Assembly: GCF_020360975.1 (NCBI RefSeq)
Contig: NW_025408674.1
Span: forward strand, 868,001-932,000
From: Hirsutella rhossiliensis
Lineage: Eukaryota; Ascomycota; Sordariomycetes; Hypocreales; Ophiocordycipitaceae
Length of the DNA stretch: 64,000 nucleotides
Reading direction: 5' to 3'
The first letter of the stretch is position 1; each line of letters starts with the position of its first letter. The notes below the pieces were generated by a model. The model was not told where the DNA came from. It saw only the letters and a program-made list of their open reading frames with translations, and did not search any database. A program made the translations under genes and the position numbers. Shown here in pieces: positions 22,490 through 33,459 of the stretch.

Positions 22490-24734
22490 TTACCCGCGGA
22501 GCCAGCCGGCCGCCTCCCGCGCCGTCCACCCGCTCAGCTCCTCCAGTCGGGCCTGGGCCGCCGTCATCTCCTCGGGCACCCGGTTCCCCACCAGGTCCCG
22601 CTCCCGCACCTCCGACACGAGCATGATGCCGTCGAGCGTCGGGCACCGAGACAGCTGCACGTATAGGCTGTACGGGTCGCACGGCGACGGCACCGCCCGC
22701 CCCTCGACCGTCGTCGTCCTCGCCCCCCTCAGCTCCAGCGCCACACGCTCCAGCGTCCCGCCCTGCACCTTGTAGTCGGTGCAGGCGAAGGCCGCCGCGC
22801 ACGGCAGGCCCCTGCGACTGACGTCGCTTCGCTGCCACGGCCGCTTCCGCTGCGCGTCGATCTTGACGCTGATGGGCGTCAGCAGGATCGTCCCGGCAGG
22901 CATCCCGACGAAGTGGAAGTCCTTGGTCGTCTCCGAGGCCAGCACGATGCCCGCCGGCGGCCCGAATTGCATCGTCAGCTCCGCCGACACCCGGTGGCCG
23001 GGGAAGGCCCGGTCGGGGATGACCTCCACCGCCGTATACCCGGCCCCGTTCACCAGCTTCAGCCCCTGGTGCGTGTTCTGGTTCACGACGACCGGCATGC
23101 CCGGCACGAAGCCGAAGACGGCCGGCACCGGCGTCGCGCTGTCGTCGCCGTAGCCTAGCATTAGCGCCGCCTCCTCCTCCGTCGGCACGCCCCCCTTCCA
23201 CTTGTGCTCGGAGAGGAAGACGCGCGCCGCCGTCCGTCGCTGCGCCCGGAACGCGAGCGCCGCCTCTAGGTTGAGGTTCCAGCGGTTGCGGTTGAGAGGC
23301 GTGACCACCGTCAGGCCCGTCTCCCACGGGATCCGCCTGCCCGGCCGGTGGCACCTCGAGTTGAGCAGCTCTAGGTCCGACCGGTCCTGCTCGCCCCGGC
23401 GGATCCGCCCGAGCAGCCGCCGCAGCTCCGGGTCGCCGGCGGCCCGCATCTGCTCGTCCAGCATGACCACGGTCGTGAACCGCCGCCATAACGCGTGCGC
23501 CTTGTCGTGCTGCCGCCGCTGCTCGGCCGCGAACGCCCCGTCCTCGTCCCACGCCACCGCCGCGCTCGGCAGCAGGATCGACCGCTCCTGCACCGGCCGG
23601 AACTGGTGGAAGTCGCCGCAGAAGATCACCACCGGGATCCCGCCGAAGTCTCGCGCCGACCCCCGCAGTCGGCAGAGCTGCTCGTTGGCGGCGTGCAGCG
23701 TCCGCGCCCCGAGCATGCTGACCTCGTCGATCACCAGCACCTCCTTCTCCTGCCAGTCCATCCGCGACCGGCCGTCGACGAAGCGCCCCCCCTGGCCCGG
23801 CAGCCGCACCGTCTATCTCCTCGTCGCCCTTCCCGCCTGGCCGCTCTGGCCAACCGCGAGGCCGCAGGCCGAGTGCAGCGTGATGCCGTTGATCCGCGCC
23901 GCCGCCGTCCCCGACGTCGCCGTAACCAGCAGCCGGCTCGATAGGTCCCTCCGGGCGAGCAGCTCGACGAGCGCCTCGATGACGCGCGACTTGCCGGTGC
24001 CACCCTCCCCGCCGATGAACAGGCAGAGCTGGCCGCCCTCGCCTGCCCCGTCGCCCGCCCCGTCGCCCTGCCGGATCCGGTCGAGCTGCCGGCATACGAT
24101 TAGGAGGGCGACCGACTGCTGCGCTATATCTGCCGCTAACAAGCGGCCCGGCTGCGGCGGGAGTTGTGGCAGGAACCTCGGCCCTGCTGGCCGGCCGGGA
24201 CTGGATGGCTCGCGGCGAGTGCTGGCTTCCGGCCGAGACTACGGCCGGGCTAGTCCCGCTCGACGGCGGCGAAGGGCCGGTGGCCCTCCATGTCGGCTGT
24301 GGCCGAATGTCCCGCGGAGCGTCCGAACTTCTCGTCGGCGGCGGCAAAGGCCCGGCGGCCTCTACCGTCGGCAGAGGCCGGATTTCCCTCGGTGCGCGCT
24401 CGCCTTTTCCCAAGACCCCGATGGCGCTGGACCCGTCTAGCGGCAGCCAGTGCCCCGCCGCCCTCGGTGTCGGCTGAGGCTGGATATCTCGCGGCGCGAC
24501 TCGGCCTGCGCTGATCCTCCATCTCCCTAGTCCTGGCGGTCTTCCCCGCCCTCGCCTCGGAGGCGCCTCCCTTGAAACCTCTTCTTGCTTTCTCCGAGGG
24601 GCGCCGCGAGCGAGTGCCGGCGCTGCGGTGATCGGCTGGAACTCTGGTCCTGTGTACGGCGCTGCGCGGGCTTCTGGCGCCGGGCTTGCCCTGTCCCCCG
24701 CTCTGGACTGGGCCCTCCCGTTAGCTGGCTTCAT
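22490..24734 (-). pseudogene. Pif1-type DNA helicase with Pro-rich N-terminus
   Basis: The N-terminal part (24734 to about 24180) encodes repeats of PRDIQPQPT-like motifs spaced about 30 residues apart. After a frame change the SF1B helicase follows: Walker A GGEGGTGKS at about 24013-23987, an in-frame TAG at 23813-23815, Walker B VLVIDEVSML near 23728, the FCGDFHQFRPV motif, TDYKVQGGTLERV and YVQLSRC. It stops near 22490. Such helicases unwind DNA 5' to 3' and form the C-terminal half of Helitron proteins. No Rep nuclease domain is present here. The single stop and single shift could be errors or real decay. Confidence 0.75.
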
Positions 24735-24780
24735 CGCGACACCGGTCTACCGAGGCCCCTGCAGACCTATTGCCTTCCTC

Positions 24781-26501
24781 TGACTCCGAAGCTGAGGATC
24801 CTTGACGCGGAAACCGGGGATCCGACGAACTCGACAAGAAGCCTGAAGCGAACGCCAGCTAGGCATTGAGGGGCCTCATCATGGAGACGCCGGCTGAGGC
24901 CGTGAATATGGTGGGGCGAAGCGCGTCGCCTGCGTCGACACCCGCGAAAAGATCGACACGCGTCGTGAGGCCAAGCACCAAAGTCGAGAAGCCGCGCGAC
25001 AGCCCGACGATCTGGCGGAGAAGACAACACGCGCAACTAGGCTTGCAACGCGCATTGCCTCGGACGATGTCGCCATCAGTGACGCGACTGAGCGGCGCAA
25101 AGTTGCCAGCAGCAGCGGTGGCGCGAACGAAGGCCGAGCCATGCTCCAGAAAGTTCTCGAACTCTTGAGCGAGTCACGTCAAGAAACGCAAAGCTCAGCC
25201 GAGCGATAGATGCGCAAAACGAGATCATATCCAACAGCAGATGATCCAGGAAATGGATCAACAAGGGAAAGAGATGAGAGATGAGCTTCGTCACATCCGA
25301 GCGCAGTTAGAGACCCTGGCTACGCCCGCATCTTCTCTGCAGAGCAGTCCGCAGATGTCGTATGCGAGCGCTGCAGGGTCATCGCCGACGATCCAGACAA
25401 TGAACCGGGGCACCGTACCAGCAGCTAAATCGGCACGAACAGCCGTCAGCGATAGTCTCTACTGTACGGTGGACACATCACGAGTCGAAGAAGCGAACAG
25501 GTGCCAGACGCAGATCGGCAACATCCGAAAGGCCATAGAGAGCGACATGAGAAAGAGTCAGAGGCAGGAGACTTGGAAATGCGCAGCGGTCGTGACAGAC
25601 GCTCGAAACCCCGACCGGATCAAAATTTTATGCAGAGACCAAACCGAGTTGAAGCAGGTCAAGGAAGCAGCGCAGAAGACGGTAACTTCGGGAGCCAGGG
25701 TACTGAGAGATCAGCTTTACCCTGTCAAAGTCGACAACACCAAGCGTACCGCAGTGCTGGACGCCGAAGGCAACGTTCTGCCGGGCGCAGCTGAGGCGCT
25801 CGGAGCCGAGAATTACGTCACGATTGCCAAGATCACCTGGCTTAGCAACAGAGAAAGCCAAAGCGTACGGGTCAATGGTGATCTATGTCACTAAAGAGAG
25901 TGACGCGCAAAGACTTCTGGACGGCGTGTGGTTCGATGTTGCGGGAGAGTCCGCCTGCACCAATGTTTTGAACGCCGCGTAGGACCGATTCAGTGCTTCA
26001 ACTGTCAAGAGATGGGACACAAGGCGTTTTCATGCAAGAAGCCGCAAAGATGTGGCAGATGCGCGAAAGCAGAACATCACCACAGAGAATGCAAGGAGAC
26101 AGTGCCAAAGTGCGTGCCCTGCGGTGGACCACACGAATCGTACAGCCGGAACTGTCGGGCGCGGAACCCTGGGGATGAGACGCAGGCAGCGTCTGGCCCT
26201 TCGGGCTAAGCGGAAGTAGAATCCACTTAGGATCGATTATAGCACTAACCTTCAACAATACTAACACACAGGTATTCGACTTCGATTTCGACAGACCGCG
26301 CTTCAGCTGCTGAAGGTAGGACGCTGAACACTTGGAGAAATTGGCCTTCAAGCAGGCCTGTCGCGGAGCGAGTAGCGGCGAGGTTGGTGTAGCGTATGCT
26401 GACCCGTGGGGCTTAAGGTGTTACGCATTAATGTATTGAAATATCAGTAGCTTTTACGTCTAGGCCCTATAGGAGAAATCCTCCGGGTGAAATACACATA
26501 C
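24781..26501 (+). mobile_element. Tad-like LINE with internal deletion, 12-bp TSD
   Basis: A 1.72-kb insertion flanked by attgccttcctc at 24769-24780 and 26502-26513. Copy 1 of the module shows the uninterrupted site. ORF1 is present (24881-26209), ORF2 is missing, and about 290 bp of 3' sequence follows. The insertion separates the helicase from its divergent partner. Confidence 0.85.
24881..26209 (+). pseudogene. LINE ORF1 (coiled coil plus three zinc knuckles)
   Basis: Frames run through a charged N-terminus with a stop at about 25208. A coiled coil follows (IQEMDQQGKEMRDELRHIRA, about 25242). The core domain (25480-25880) contains AVVTDARNPDRIKILCRDQ. Three knuckles lie at about 25995-26150: CFNCQEMGHKAFSC, CGRCAKAEHHHREC and CVPCGGPHESYSRNC. 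This is the RNA-binding first ORF of Tad-type LINEs. At least two breaks interrupt it. Confidence 0.75.
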
Positions 26502-27328
26502 ATTGCCTTCCTCTCTTGCGCTTGTCCTCTTCAGCCCGCCCTACTTGTCGTGCTGCTAGGCTCCCGGCGTAAACCCTCGTAAGTGTAATAACGGCGTATA
26601 AGTCCTTGCCTCGACCATTCGTTCTGCACTCATCTTGCTGACTGGCACCCCTCCTGCGCGTACAGGATCCTCTACGAAAGACTATATATCTTACTCATCA
26701 CTCTCTAGTACGTCTACAGGCGTGCCGCTGCTCTTTGCATTATACCGGCGCCGTCTTTCCATCGACCCCGCCCGCCATTGCCCACCCCTACGGGCGGCGG
26801 GCTAGACGGCCTCGGCCGGTCCTTCCATGTAGGTCGCCGCGATGGCTTCTTCTTGCCTGTGCTTTGCATGCCACGCTTTTCCTTCTTGTTATCTAGGTCT
26901 TGTCGGTCAAAGCCTCAGTGCGTCCCTAGACGCTTGCCTGCTGAATTTTGAACCCATGTCTTACACGTGTTGCGAATAGGGCTACCTCCTTCTCCTCGAA
27001 CATAGCTTCGCGCGTCCTGCTTGTCTTAAAACCCTCGACGTCTTACTGGACCGCCTTTCAAAGTTTCCCCTTCTCCTCTTGTCGCATTTTCCTCTATACG
27101 CATCTTATAAACCTCCTTTATCTAGGCTCCTTATATAACCTACCGCTAACGCTACGTTGCGTCTTCGTTTATGATCATTTGGCTTCTCTAATACACCACG
27201 GCCACTGGCCCCTCCCTACTATACTAAACTCTTAAGACGGCATATAGGTAGGGAGCACTCCTGCCCCTCTTCCTCGCCGCTTCTAGCTTTGCTCCGGCAA
27301 CGTTGCTCTTCCACTACACGGCCTCGCC

Positions 27329-28514
27329 ATGTCTTCGTCTCCGTCGGCGGACAGCTCTGCCCCGCACCTCCGCAAGCCCCTTGGCACTAGCAAAGGCGCG
27401 GGCGGCGACATGTCCATGATGTTCTTCGCCCAGCCCGACTGCCCCGCGAGGTTCGCCCATCAGGACGAGCACCGCATCAGGGGCCTCAACGCCGAGGCCA
27501 TCGCCCGCGTCCTTCTGCCGGTGCCCTCGTGGCTGCTGGAGTCGGAGTACGCACCCCTCCGGGCCGAGGGCGAGGACCTGGTGCCCTCTCTATTTTTTAG
27601 CCTAAACCTCTCCATCTACGGCCAGCCGGTCGTCGATACGGACTGGTCCGAGCAGTGGTTCTTCATGAGCGGCCGCGTTCACCCCTACGCCCTCTCCTGG
27701 GAGGTGGAGCGCCGCGACGGCCTCGAGGCCAGCCCGGACGATACTATTCTCTACACCGTGCCCGCCCTTATCGTCCGCGACCAAGGCTACCAGCCGTGCG
27801 CCCCCCCATTTTTCTTTTTAATGCGCCTCCACGCCGGCCGCCTCGCTGACTCTGCCCCCTAGCGTCCTGCCGCGTTTCTTGGCCTCTAGCGGCCAGTTCC
27901 CGTCTACGCCTCCCGTTGTCTCCTTCCATGGCGTCATAGCCGGGCCCCGGCTCGACCTCCTGCGTCGAGACTTCCTGCCCGATCTCGGGCCCGACCAGCT
28001 CCGCTGCTGCGGCTTCGTCCGGCTCACGACCTACATCGCCCCTGGACTGCCGGACAGGATTCCCTTTAAGGGCTACCACCCCTTCGAGGTCTTTGTTATC
28101 TTTCCCGTCTACGTAAACCCTTGGGCCGTGCTATGCAAGAAAATCGCTGAAAAGCCTAACTCTTCCTTCCTGCCCGGCGTCCCATTTACCTGCACTGGAA
28201 AAGTCGTCGGCCTTCTCGATCACCGCGTTATGCTCTGCCCCCCGGGCTCAGAGCGCGATTACGTCTTTATCGTCGTCCCGGACAGCTGGACCTTTGTCGA
28301 TAGGCCCTCGGCGGCCGCCGCCGCCTCGGCTTCCCCCCTCGCTACGCCCCTTAGACGTCTGACCCCGTCCGCCTCCTCTACCTTCAATTCCGTCCGCGCC
28401 GCCTTGTACTCCGTTGCCGCGCCGGCCTCGGCCGCGTCGGCCCCCCCTTCCTCGGCGTCGGCCCCGACCGCCCTCGACCCCGTCATTGGAACGCGAGCAG
28501 GAAGGGCGGAGTAG
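27329..28514 (+). pseudogene. Helicase-paired protein, copy 2, C-terminus lost
   Basis: Exons 27329-27795 and 27863 onward, with a 67-nt intron at the same place as copy 1 (CTGAC branch site, CCCCTAG end). The protein is nearly identical to copy 1 until ALDPV, where at 28486 the inverted-repeat end of the next element replaces the Pro/Ser-rich tail. A chance frame then ends at 28514. About 120 residues are missing. The folded part is complete, so a shortened product could still be made. Confidence 0.7.
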
Positions 28515-28599
28515 GTCACCTGCCAGGTCACGTGGGGCATTCGGCTGAGATGAACCAATCAAGTATGGCAAAGAAGCTCTAGGCACCGCCTCGCAGATC

Positions 28600-28605
28600 A
28601 TAAAA
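28600..28605 (+). promoter_or_regulatory. TATA-like box of the PigL_N-type gene
   Basis: ataaaa 81 bp before the ATG at 28687, inside element C, so the gene seems to carry its own promoter. Confidence 0.35.
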
Positions 28606-28686
28606 CGAGCGATCACCCCACAACTATTTGTTACACCTTCCTGCGATCTTCCTACACGCTCTTCATGCCTGAGGCCGTCCACCGCG

Positions 28687-30069
28687 ATGGCCGAGCCGGT
28701 AGGACTGGCTTCCGGGCTATTGGCCCTGGCTACGTTCGCCTTCCAATCCAGCATTACGCTTTACAGCACTGTCCAGAGTTTTCGAGACCATCCCAAACGT
28801 GTGCGCGATCTCATTGACGAGCTTGAAGCTTTGAGCGGAGTCTTAGGCCCACTTACGGAGACGGTCAGTGCCGTCCATACTGTCGACCTCTCAGCGCTCG
28901 ATCGACCGTTGCTGCGATGCGGCCATGCCTGTGCAGAGTTCAATCAGGAACTCATGAAATGCGTGTCGCAGTCCGGGGGGGACTCAGACGACCTTTCGGG
29001 GGTGGGCTAAACTCAAGTACATGGGTGATGATATCGACGGATTTAGGCGGTTGTTATCCGGCTACAAGTCGACAATCACTATTGCCCTCACTGACGCCAA
29101 TCTGTACGTTTCACGGTCTGCAAGCCACCACCCTCCATAATATAAACCATTCAGTAGCAACTCTAATGTTTATGCTGTGAATGTAGCCGCGTATGCTCTG
29201 CCACCGCCGAGACCATTCGAAGCTACAAAGACCTTGTCGAGACAGCGCACAGTGACCTCCGGGCTCACCTCGAAAGTATCGACGAGAAAATAGGTGTCTT
29301 TCTCGCAGACGCCATATCGGAGACCGGCTCAGGCGCGCCAGAATTGCAAACCATGCAGGAAGAGCGATTGAGCACGCAGCGATGCCTTGAAATTTGTGAC
29401 CAACTGTCGAAGCATATCGATGAATTTCAGCTGGCCACCAAACGCAGTGGAAGCTCGTCCGAAAATGAAGAGCCAGCTACGTTCCCCGAAAAGGTCGTCA
29501 ATGAGGGTCTGAATGGGTGCAGGAAGACCCTTGACAACACAGTCGTGAAACTGGGACAACACGAGAAGGATTTGTTCGATCGCTTGATGGGGAAAATAAA
29601 GAAAGTGCCTGCTTCTGAGGGGGATACTTCCGAGATTGCGAGGCTGCGTGAAGAATGGGAAAACGCGCGCCAAAGCTTGACCATTTGTTCTGAAGCAAAC
29701 AAGCGCTTAAAGGAAAACATTAGCGTTATTGACAACTACGCTACAGGCGACGCCATGCAGTTCATGGTTTCGACTGACGGAAAGACGATTCACGGACAAA
29801 ACAAGGGACTTGGATGGAGGAGCAGGCAAGTAGGGGGTCACCTTAGTGATGAAACGGTCCGGCAGATATCACGGGACATGATCACACTTAATATCCAAAG
29901 GCCCAAGGAGGAGGAATCTCAATCGCAAGACAATGCGTATCCTGGACCTGATGTCGGTGCCAAAACAGAGGCCAGGTCCCAATTTGGGGCAAGGTACGGG
30001 CGAGGCTTCATGCTATCGCCCAAGTCTTCTGATACACCCAAATCTCCTGTATCTTATTCGGGAAAGTAA
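28687..30069 (+). CDS. PigL_N-type fungal N-terminal-domain protein
   Basis: Starts MAEPVGLASGLLALATFAFQ, the hydrophobic opening of the fungal domain found at the N-terminus of many STAND/NLR-like proteins. Exon 1 runs to 29103, an 83-nt intron spans 29104-29186, and exon 2 ends at 30069, giving about 432 aa. A run of seven G at 28975-28981 shifts the frame; six G would keep it open. The middle is helical (RSYKDLVETAHSDLRAHL) and the C-terminal part coiled (ARLREEWENARQSL). There is no NTPase or ankyrin region, so it is a domain-only form. The role is unknown; a signalling or heterokaryon-type function is only a family-level guess. Confidence 0.7.
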
Positions 30070-30560
30070 ACTGACTTTTGCGGACGAGGTTATGGGGGCA
30101 GGCCGTGGCCAGCCACATCTTTGTCGATTTGGACCACGCAAGGGACTATCTCTTCTTGACAGGCGGTTGTTGGTTAGGCAGCCATGCAGCGTTACTGTTC
30201 ATGGCGGCGTGCCTGTATACGTGCGTCCAGTTGTTCAATCTGCTGATACGTCTTGCTCCCTGTGCCCAGAGTGTTGCCGCTCGTTTGGGGTTCCTTTGTA
30301 GTATTAAGCTACCATCCTAAGCTGGTGTCAGAACAGCGGTTCTGCGGCTCGTCCGAATGAGGAAGGTGGCAACAATAGTGGGCACACAGAAGAGGTCAAT
30401 TGGAGCTATAGGCACGGCTGTGTGTGTGTAAAGGCGATGTGTGTGATGCCCCCCCTTCCGGCTAGGAATGTGCCCCTTTTGGGCCCGCAGAAATCTCAGC
30501 TGAATGCCCCACGTGACCTGGCAGGTGACCTATGCCGCCCTTCCTGCTGCGCCGTTCCAA

Positions 30561-31090
30561 CAGCTGGCCATCTGTCACGGGCTGTGACCGGCATGGTCGA
30601 CTAGGAAGCGTTCAAGCCACCAATGAACGGTCGACCCGTCAACAGAGGCTACTGAATACGCACTCTCGTCGACTGTGGATGTGACTGTTACGCCGTGATC
30701 ACGTGGCATCTTCCCAATGACAGATTCGTGCTCGATATATATTCTTCGTGTAGCCGAAGAGTACTCGGACCCCTCGGCGCCTGCTTAGCGAGGGCGACCG
30801 GGCCTACCATGCCCCACCCATCGCCTGTTACACCCCCTTCACCGGTACCGCAAAAAGGTGCCTTGACCATACAAACTATATCAATTGAATTGAAGCTATT
30901 AGCCCATAATAAATTATTCAGCCGTAGGCTGACTTTACATTAATCGAATAAGTTTTCCCTAATATGAGGGTTTGGTGCAGCAGGGATCAGTTAAGTTTTC
31001 TGACATCTGATTGGTTGTATGGTTTCTAAAACGTAACTCAACTGGATGATGGCCTTCTAAAAGTGGGTCCAATTTTGCACTTGCCCCTGA
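30561..31090. other. Non-coding, with a diverged pogo terminal repeat
   Basis: At 30807-30854 a TA followed by ccatgccccaccc and a related 33-bp tail resembles, at equal length, the 46-bp terminal repeat of the Fot1-like element at 56263. No matching opposite end is seen. The rest is AT-rich and shows no gene. Confidence 0.4.
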
Positions 31091-31633
31091 ATGTCACAGA
31101 GCTACTCTGAGCATCGCGGGTCGCCAACAAACCCATCGTACGCAGCTGCTTTCAACCGCAGTGAACCCTATGCCTCATCGAGGGTCTCAAGGTGGCGTGG
31201 TTTCCATCGTATGCATTCGCTGTGGCGAGGAGAAACCAGCGCAAGACTTCCTCGGCAGAAGAAAGTCGGCTGGGCACACCAAGAGCTGCTTGGGCTGCCG
31301 CAATAAGCGCGCCTATCATGTTGGCTTTATCTCGCGCTCCACAAGATGTTCAATGCTGATCAATTGAAGTACTCCAGGTCCAGACGCATAACCCAGACTT
31401 TGAGGGAGGTCGCGGTCCGTCCTTCCTCCGCTGACGGGCCTGCTGCGAAAAGAACAGACCGAGATGCTCGCTTACAACCCGAGCAAAAGATACCTAAAGC
31501 CCAGCCTACATCATCTGAAAGTTTCCAGGAACGTCATACAGTGAGGTTTTCTTCCGAGGACTCGATGAGCCAACCGCGTGTAGTGCTGGGGACACCACTG
31601 CCGCCGACCCAACAAAGTTCAGGGAAGGTTTAG
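31091..31633 (+). pseudogene. Small zinc-ribbon-like protein, frames split
   Basis: One frame (31161-31367) encodes C-x2-C (IRCGEEKPAQDF), then TKSCLGCRNKR, a four-Cys ribbon like those in small fungal proteins. A second frame (31346-31633) continues with a Ser/Arg-rich tail. Either an unrecognised intron near 31340 or a frameshift joins them. Partner and role are unknown. Confidence 0.4.
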
Positions 31634-32480
31634 GAGTTGGCAGGTTCTCACCAGAATCCGTATAAGAACGGTTAGGGGCTACGTAACTCCACTTGATGCT
31701 ACCAAGACGTAGATGACGCAATGAATGCATGACTGTAGATTCTTGAATTTTCAGGCCTGCCTTACCGTTGACAGCAGACTTGCAGCCTTCGGCTGATTGT
31801 ACGCCTTGCACCACTGCTCTAAAGTGCAAGGCGTGACGAAGTATTTTAAAAGAAATACTACTCTGTAGTGCTTTCAATGTTTAATTGCCGTGGACTGTTG
31901 GGTTTCTGGTCTGTCTCCGCCCATGTGTAAGAAGGCGACGAATCAGGTGGCTTTACCCTCCCCTTCCCCTCCTCCTCTTCAACCTGACCAAATGCACCTT
32001 CAATCGCATATATAGCACCTCTTCATCGCCCTGTGGAAGCATATAGACATTCCCTAATATATATCGGAGGTTTATGAACATATTATTAGGATTGGGGATC
32101 ATTCTTTCCTTCCTTGGCCTCATGCGATGCAGCGTAGCCGCCGAGGCCTGAAATCTCTGATCCTTCAACACCAACTCTGCTCCTTGCGCTCAAACACTCT
32201 AGATATCTTTCTCAAAGTCTTCTCGAGGCTACTAGCTTCGAGATTTTCTAGCCTGTGGAGTTGTCGGCTCGTGCTCCTCGTAGGTCTAGCTTGGCGTATA
32301 GCATCCAAAACCATATTTCTCTGTCTGGTTAGACCCAGTGAAAATGACGCGTGACCTTGAAGCCACGGTAGTTGAGATCTAATGTTAAGATCTCCAGCAC
32401 TATACCGCCGTCGATATCTTTACTGATGATATTTATCCCCTTTGGTCCGACATCGAGCACAAGATGCCGTCACCGGCGGT
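31634..32480. other. No gene seen; one hairpin
   Basis: A perfect 11-bp inverted repeat, acgccttgcac at 31801-31811 and gtgcaaggcgt at 31824-31834, has a 12-nt loop. The remainder has no domain-bearing frame. Confidence 0.4.
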
Positions 32481-33130
32481 AGAGTCGCTCATACTGTCGC
32501 TCATACTGCCGTTCATGGTGCCGCGCAGGATTCCGTACGCAAGGAGGATAAACGACAGGGTAATTACGAGCTCAATAAGCCACAGCAGTTGGGTGACAAT
32601 GATACTGACGACGATACACGAGACCGGCTGGCCGATCCGGAGCATGCTCTGGGTGCGGAGTGACCTCGAGGCGGAGCAAGCGGTAACGCAGTCAGCGGAT
32701 TTGACGGCGGTAATCCTTCGGCTACCGGACCGAGATCTGATGGTAGTGTCGGTATACGTAGAGTAGAAGAGCGAGGTGCTATCGAGAGCGGTAAGAGAAC
32801 TGCATGGATTAGTGGTGGGCTTCCGTGGTGGAACTGGACGTCGTCGCGGGGGACTTTAATCGCCACGATCTGCTCTGGGAGGCGATGAGGTAGCAACAAG
32901 AAGACAAGGGAAGCGCAGCCGATCATCGACCTGATGAATGACTGTGGGCTCTGCAGCCTGCCGCGAGGCACCAAGACGTGGCAGGGCCAAGACTCGGAAA
33001 GCACGATTGATCTAGTGCTTGCGTCGGCCGAACCGAACCGGCAGACGAGATGGTGACATGCAATATACACCCCATGGAGCACGGATCGGACCATACAGTT
33101 CTTGATGAGGGTGACGAACCGTATGTTCAC
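32480..33130 (+). pseudogene. Tad-like LINE endonuclease relic
   Basis: The frame near 32570-32766 encodes GWPIRSMLWVRSDLEAEQ and LTAVILRLPDRDLMVVSVYV, conserved in the endonuclease of Tad-type ORF2. After a frame change FNRHDLLW (about 32855) and STIDLVLASAEPN (about 32999) fit the catalytic Asp-x-Asn and later motifs. No reverse transcriptase follows. Confidence 0.65.
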
Positions 33131-33459
33131 GGGGCGTCCCCTGTCGCAGGTCGAGGTCGTCGCTCATCTTCTAGGATATCCAGCCGAATTTTCCAATGGC
33201 AGCGCCTAGGCGTACCTAAACACATACCGGTACTAGCTGTACTGGCACGTCTTTCGACGATTGCGGCATCTGCGACAAGTAGCGCATGGGTCACAGATGA
33301 TCCCTGGATGAGTCGGTCGTCGTCGAAGAAGCAGGCCCCAGGATCTCCCGCGTCGAGGCATATCAGCACCGTGGAGATCTCCTGCGAGGCCTATGCCTGT
33401 ACGACTACGTATCGCTGGTCAGACTCAAACGCAACAGCAACGACGGGAGCTGTGGGGCT

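Larger units (their letters stand above)
24735..27328. promoter_or_regulatory. Divergent intergenic region, copy 2, with LINE insertion
   Basis: Equivalent of 18042-18903, split by the LINE at 24781-26501. Without the LINE and one target copy it is about 860 bp, the same length as copy 1. Confidence 0.5.
28486..30560 (+). mobile_element. TIR-bounded segment carrying a PigL_N-type gene (element C)
   Basis: Inverted repeats at 28486-28551 and 30493-30560 share the cores gcaggaagggcgg and taggtcacctgccaggtcac, with a 2-nt gap and a few mismatches over about 67 bp. They begin ttggaac. The left end cuts the gene at 27329-28486, whose sequence does not resume at 30561, and no target duplication is visible. 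No transposase is inside. It may be a non-autonomous element with a captured gene, or a larger rearranged element. Confidence 0.65.

Noticed and set aside
23202..24440. Plus-strand 412-codon ORF and other long frames across 22.4-24.7 kb
   Set aside because: They are GC-driven shadows of the minus-strand helicase, which has real motifs in one frame. The 767-codon minus frame is genuine only for its N-terminal Pro-rich part.
31801..31834. 11-bp hairpin as a transcription terminator
   Set aside because: Hairpin terminators are bacterial. It could be chance or a small inverted repeat, with no clear role here.
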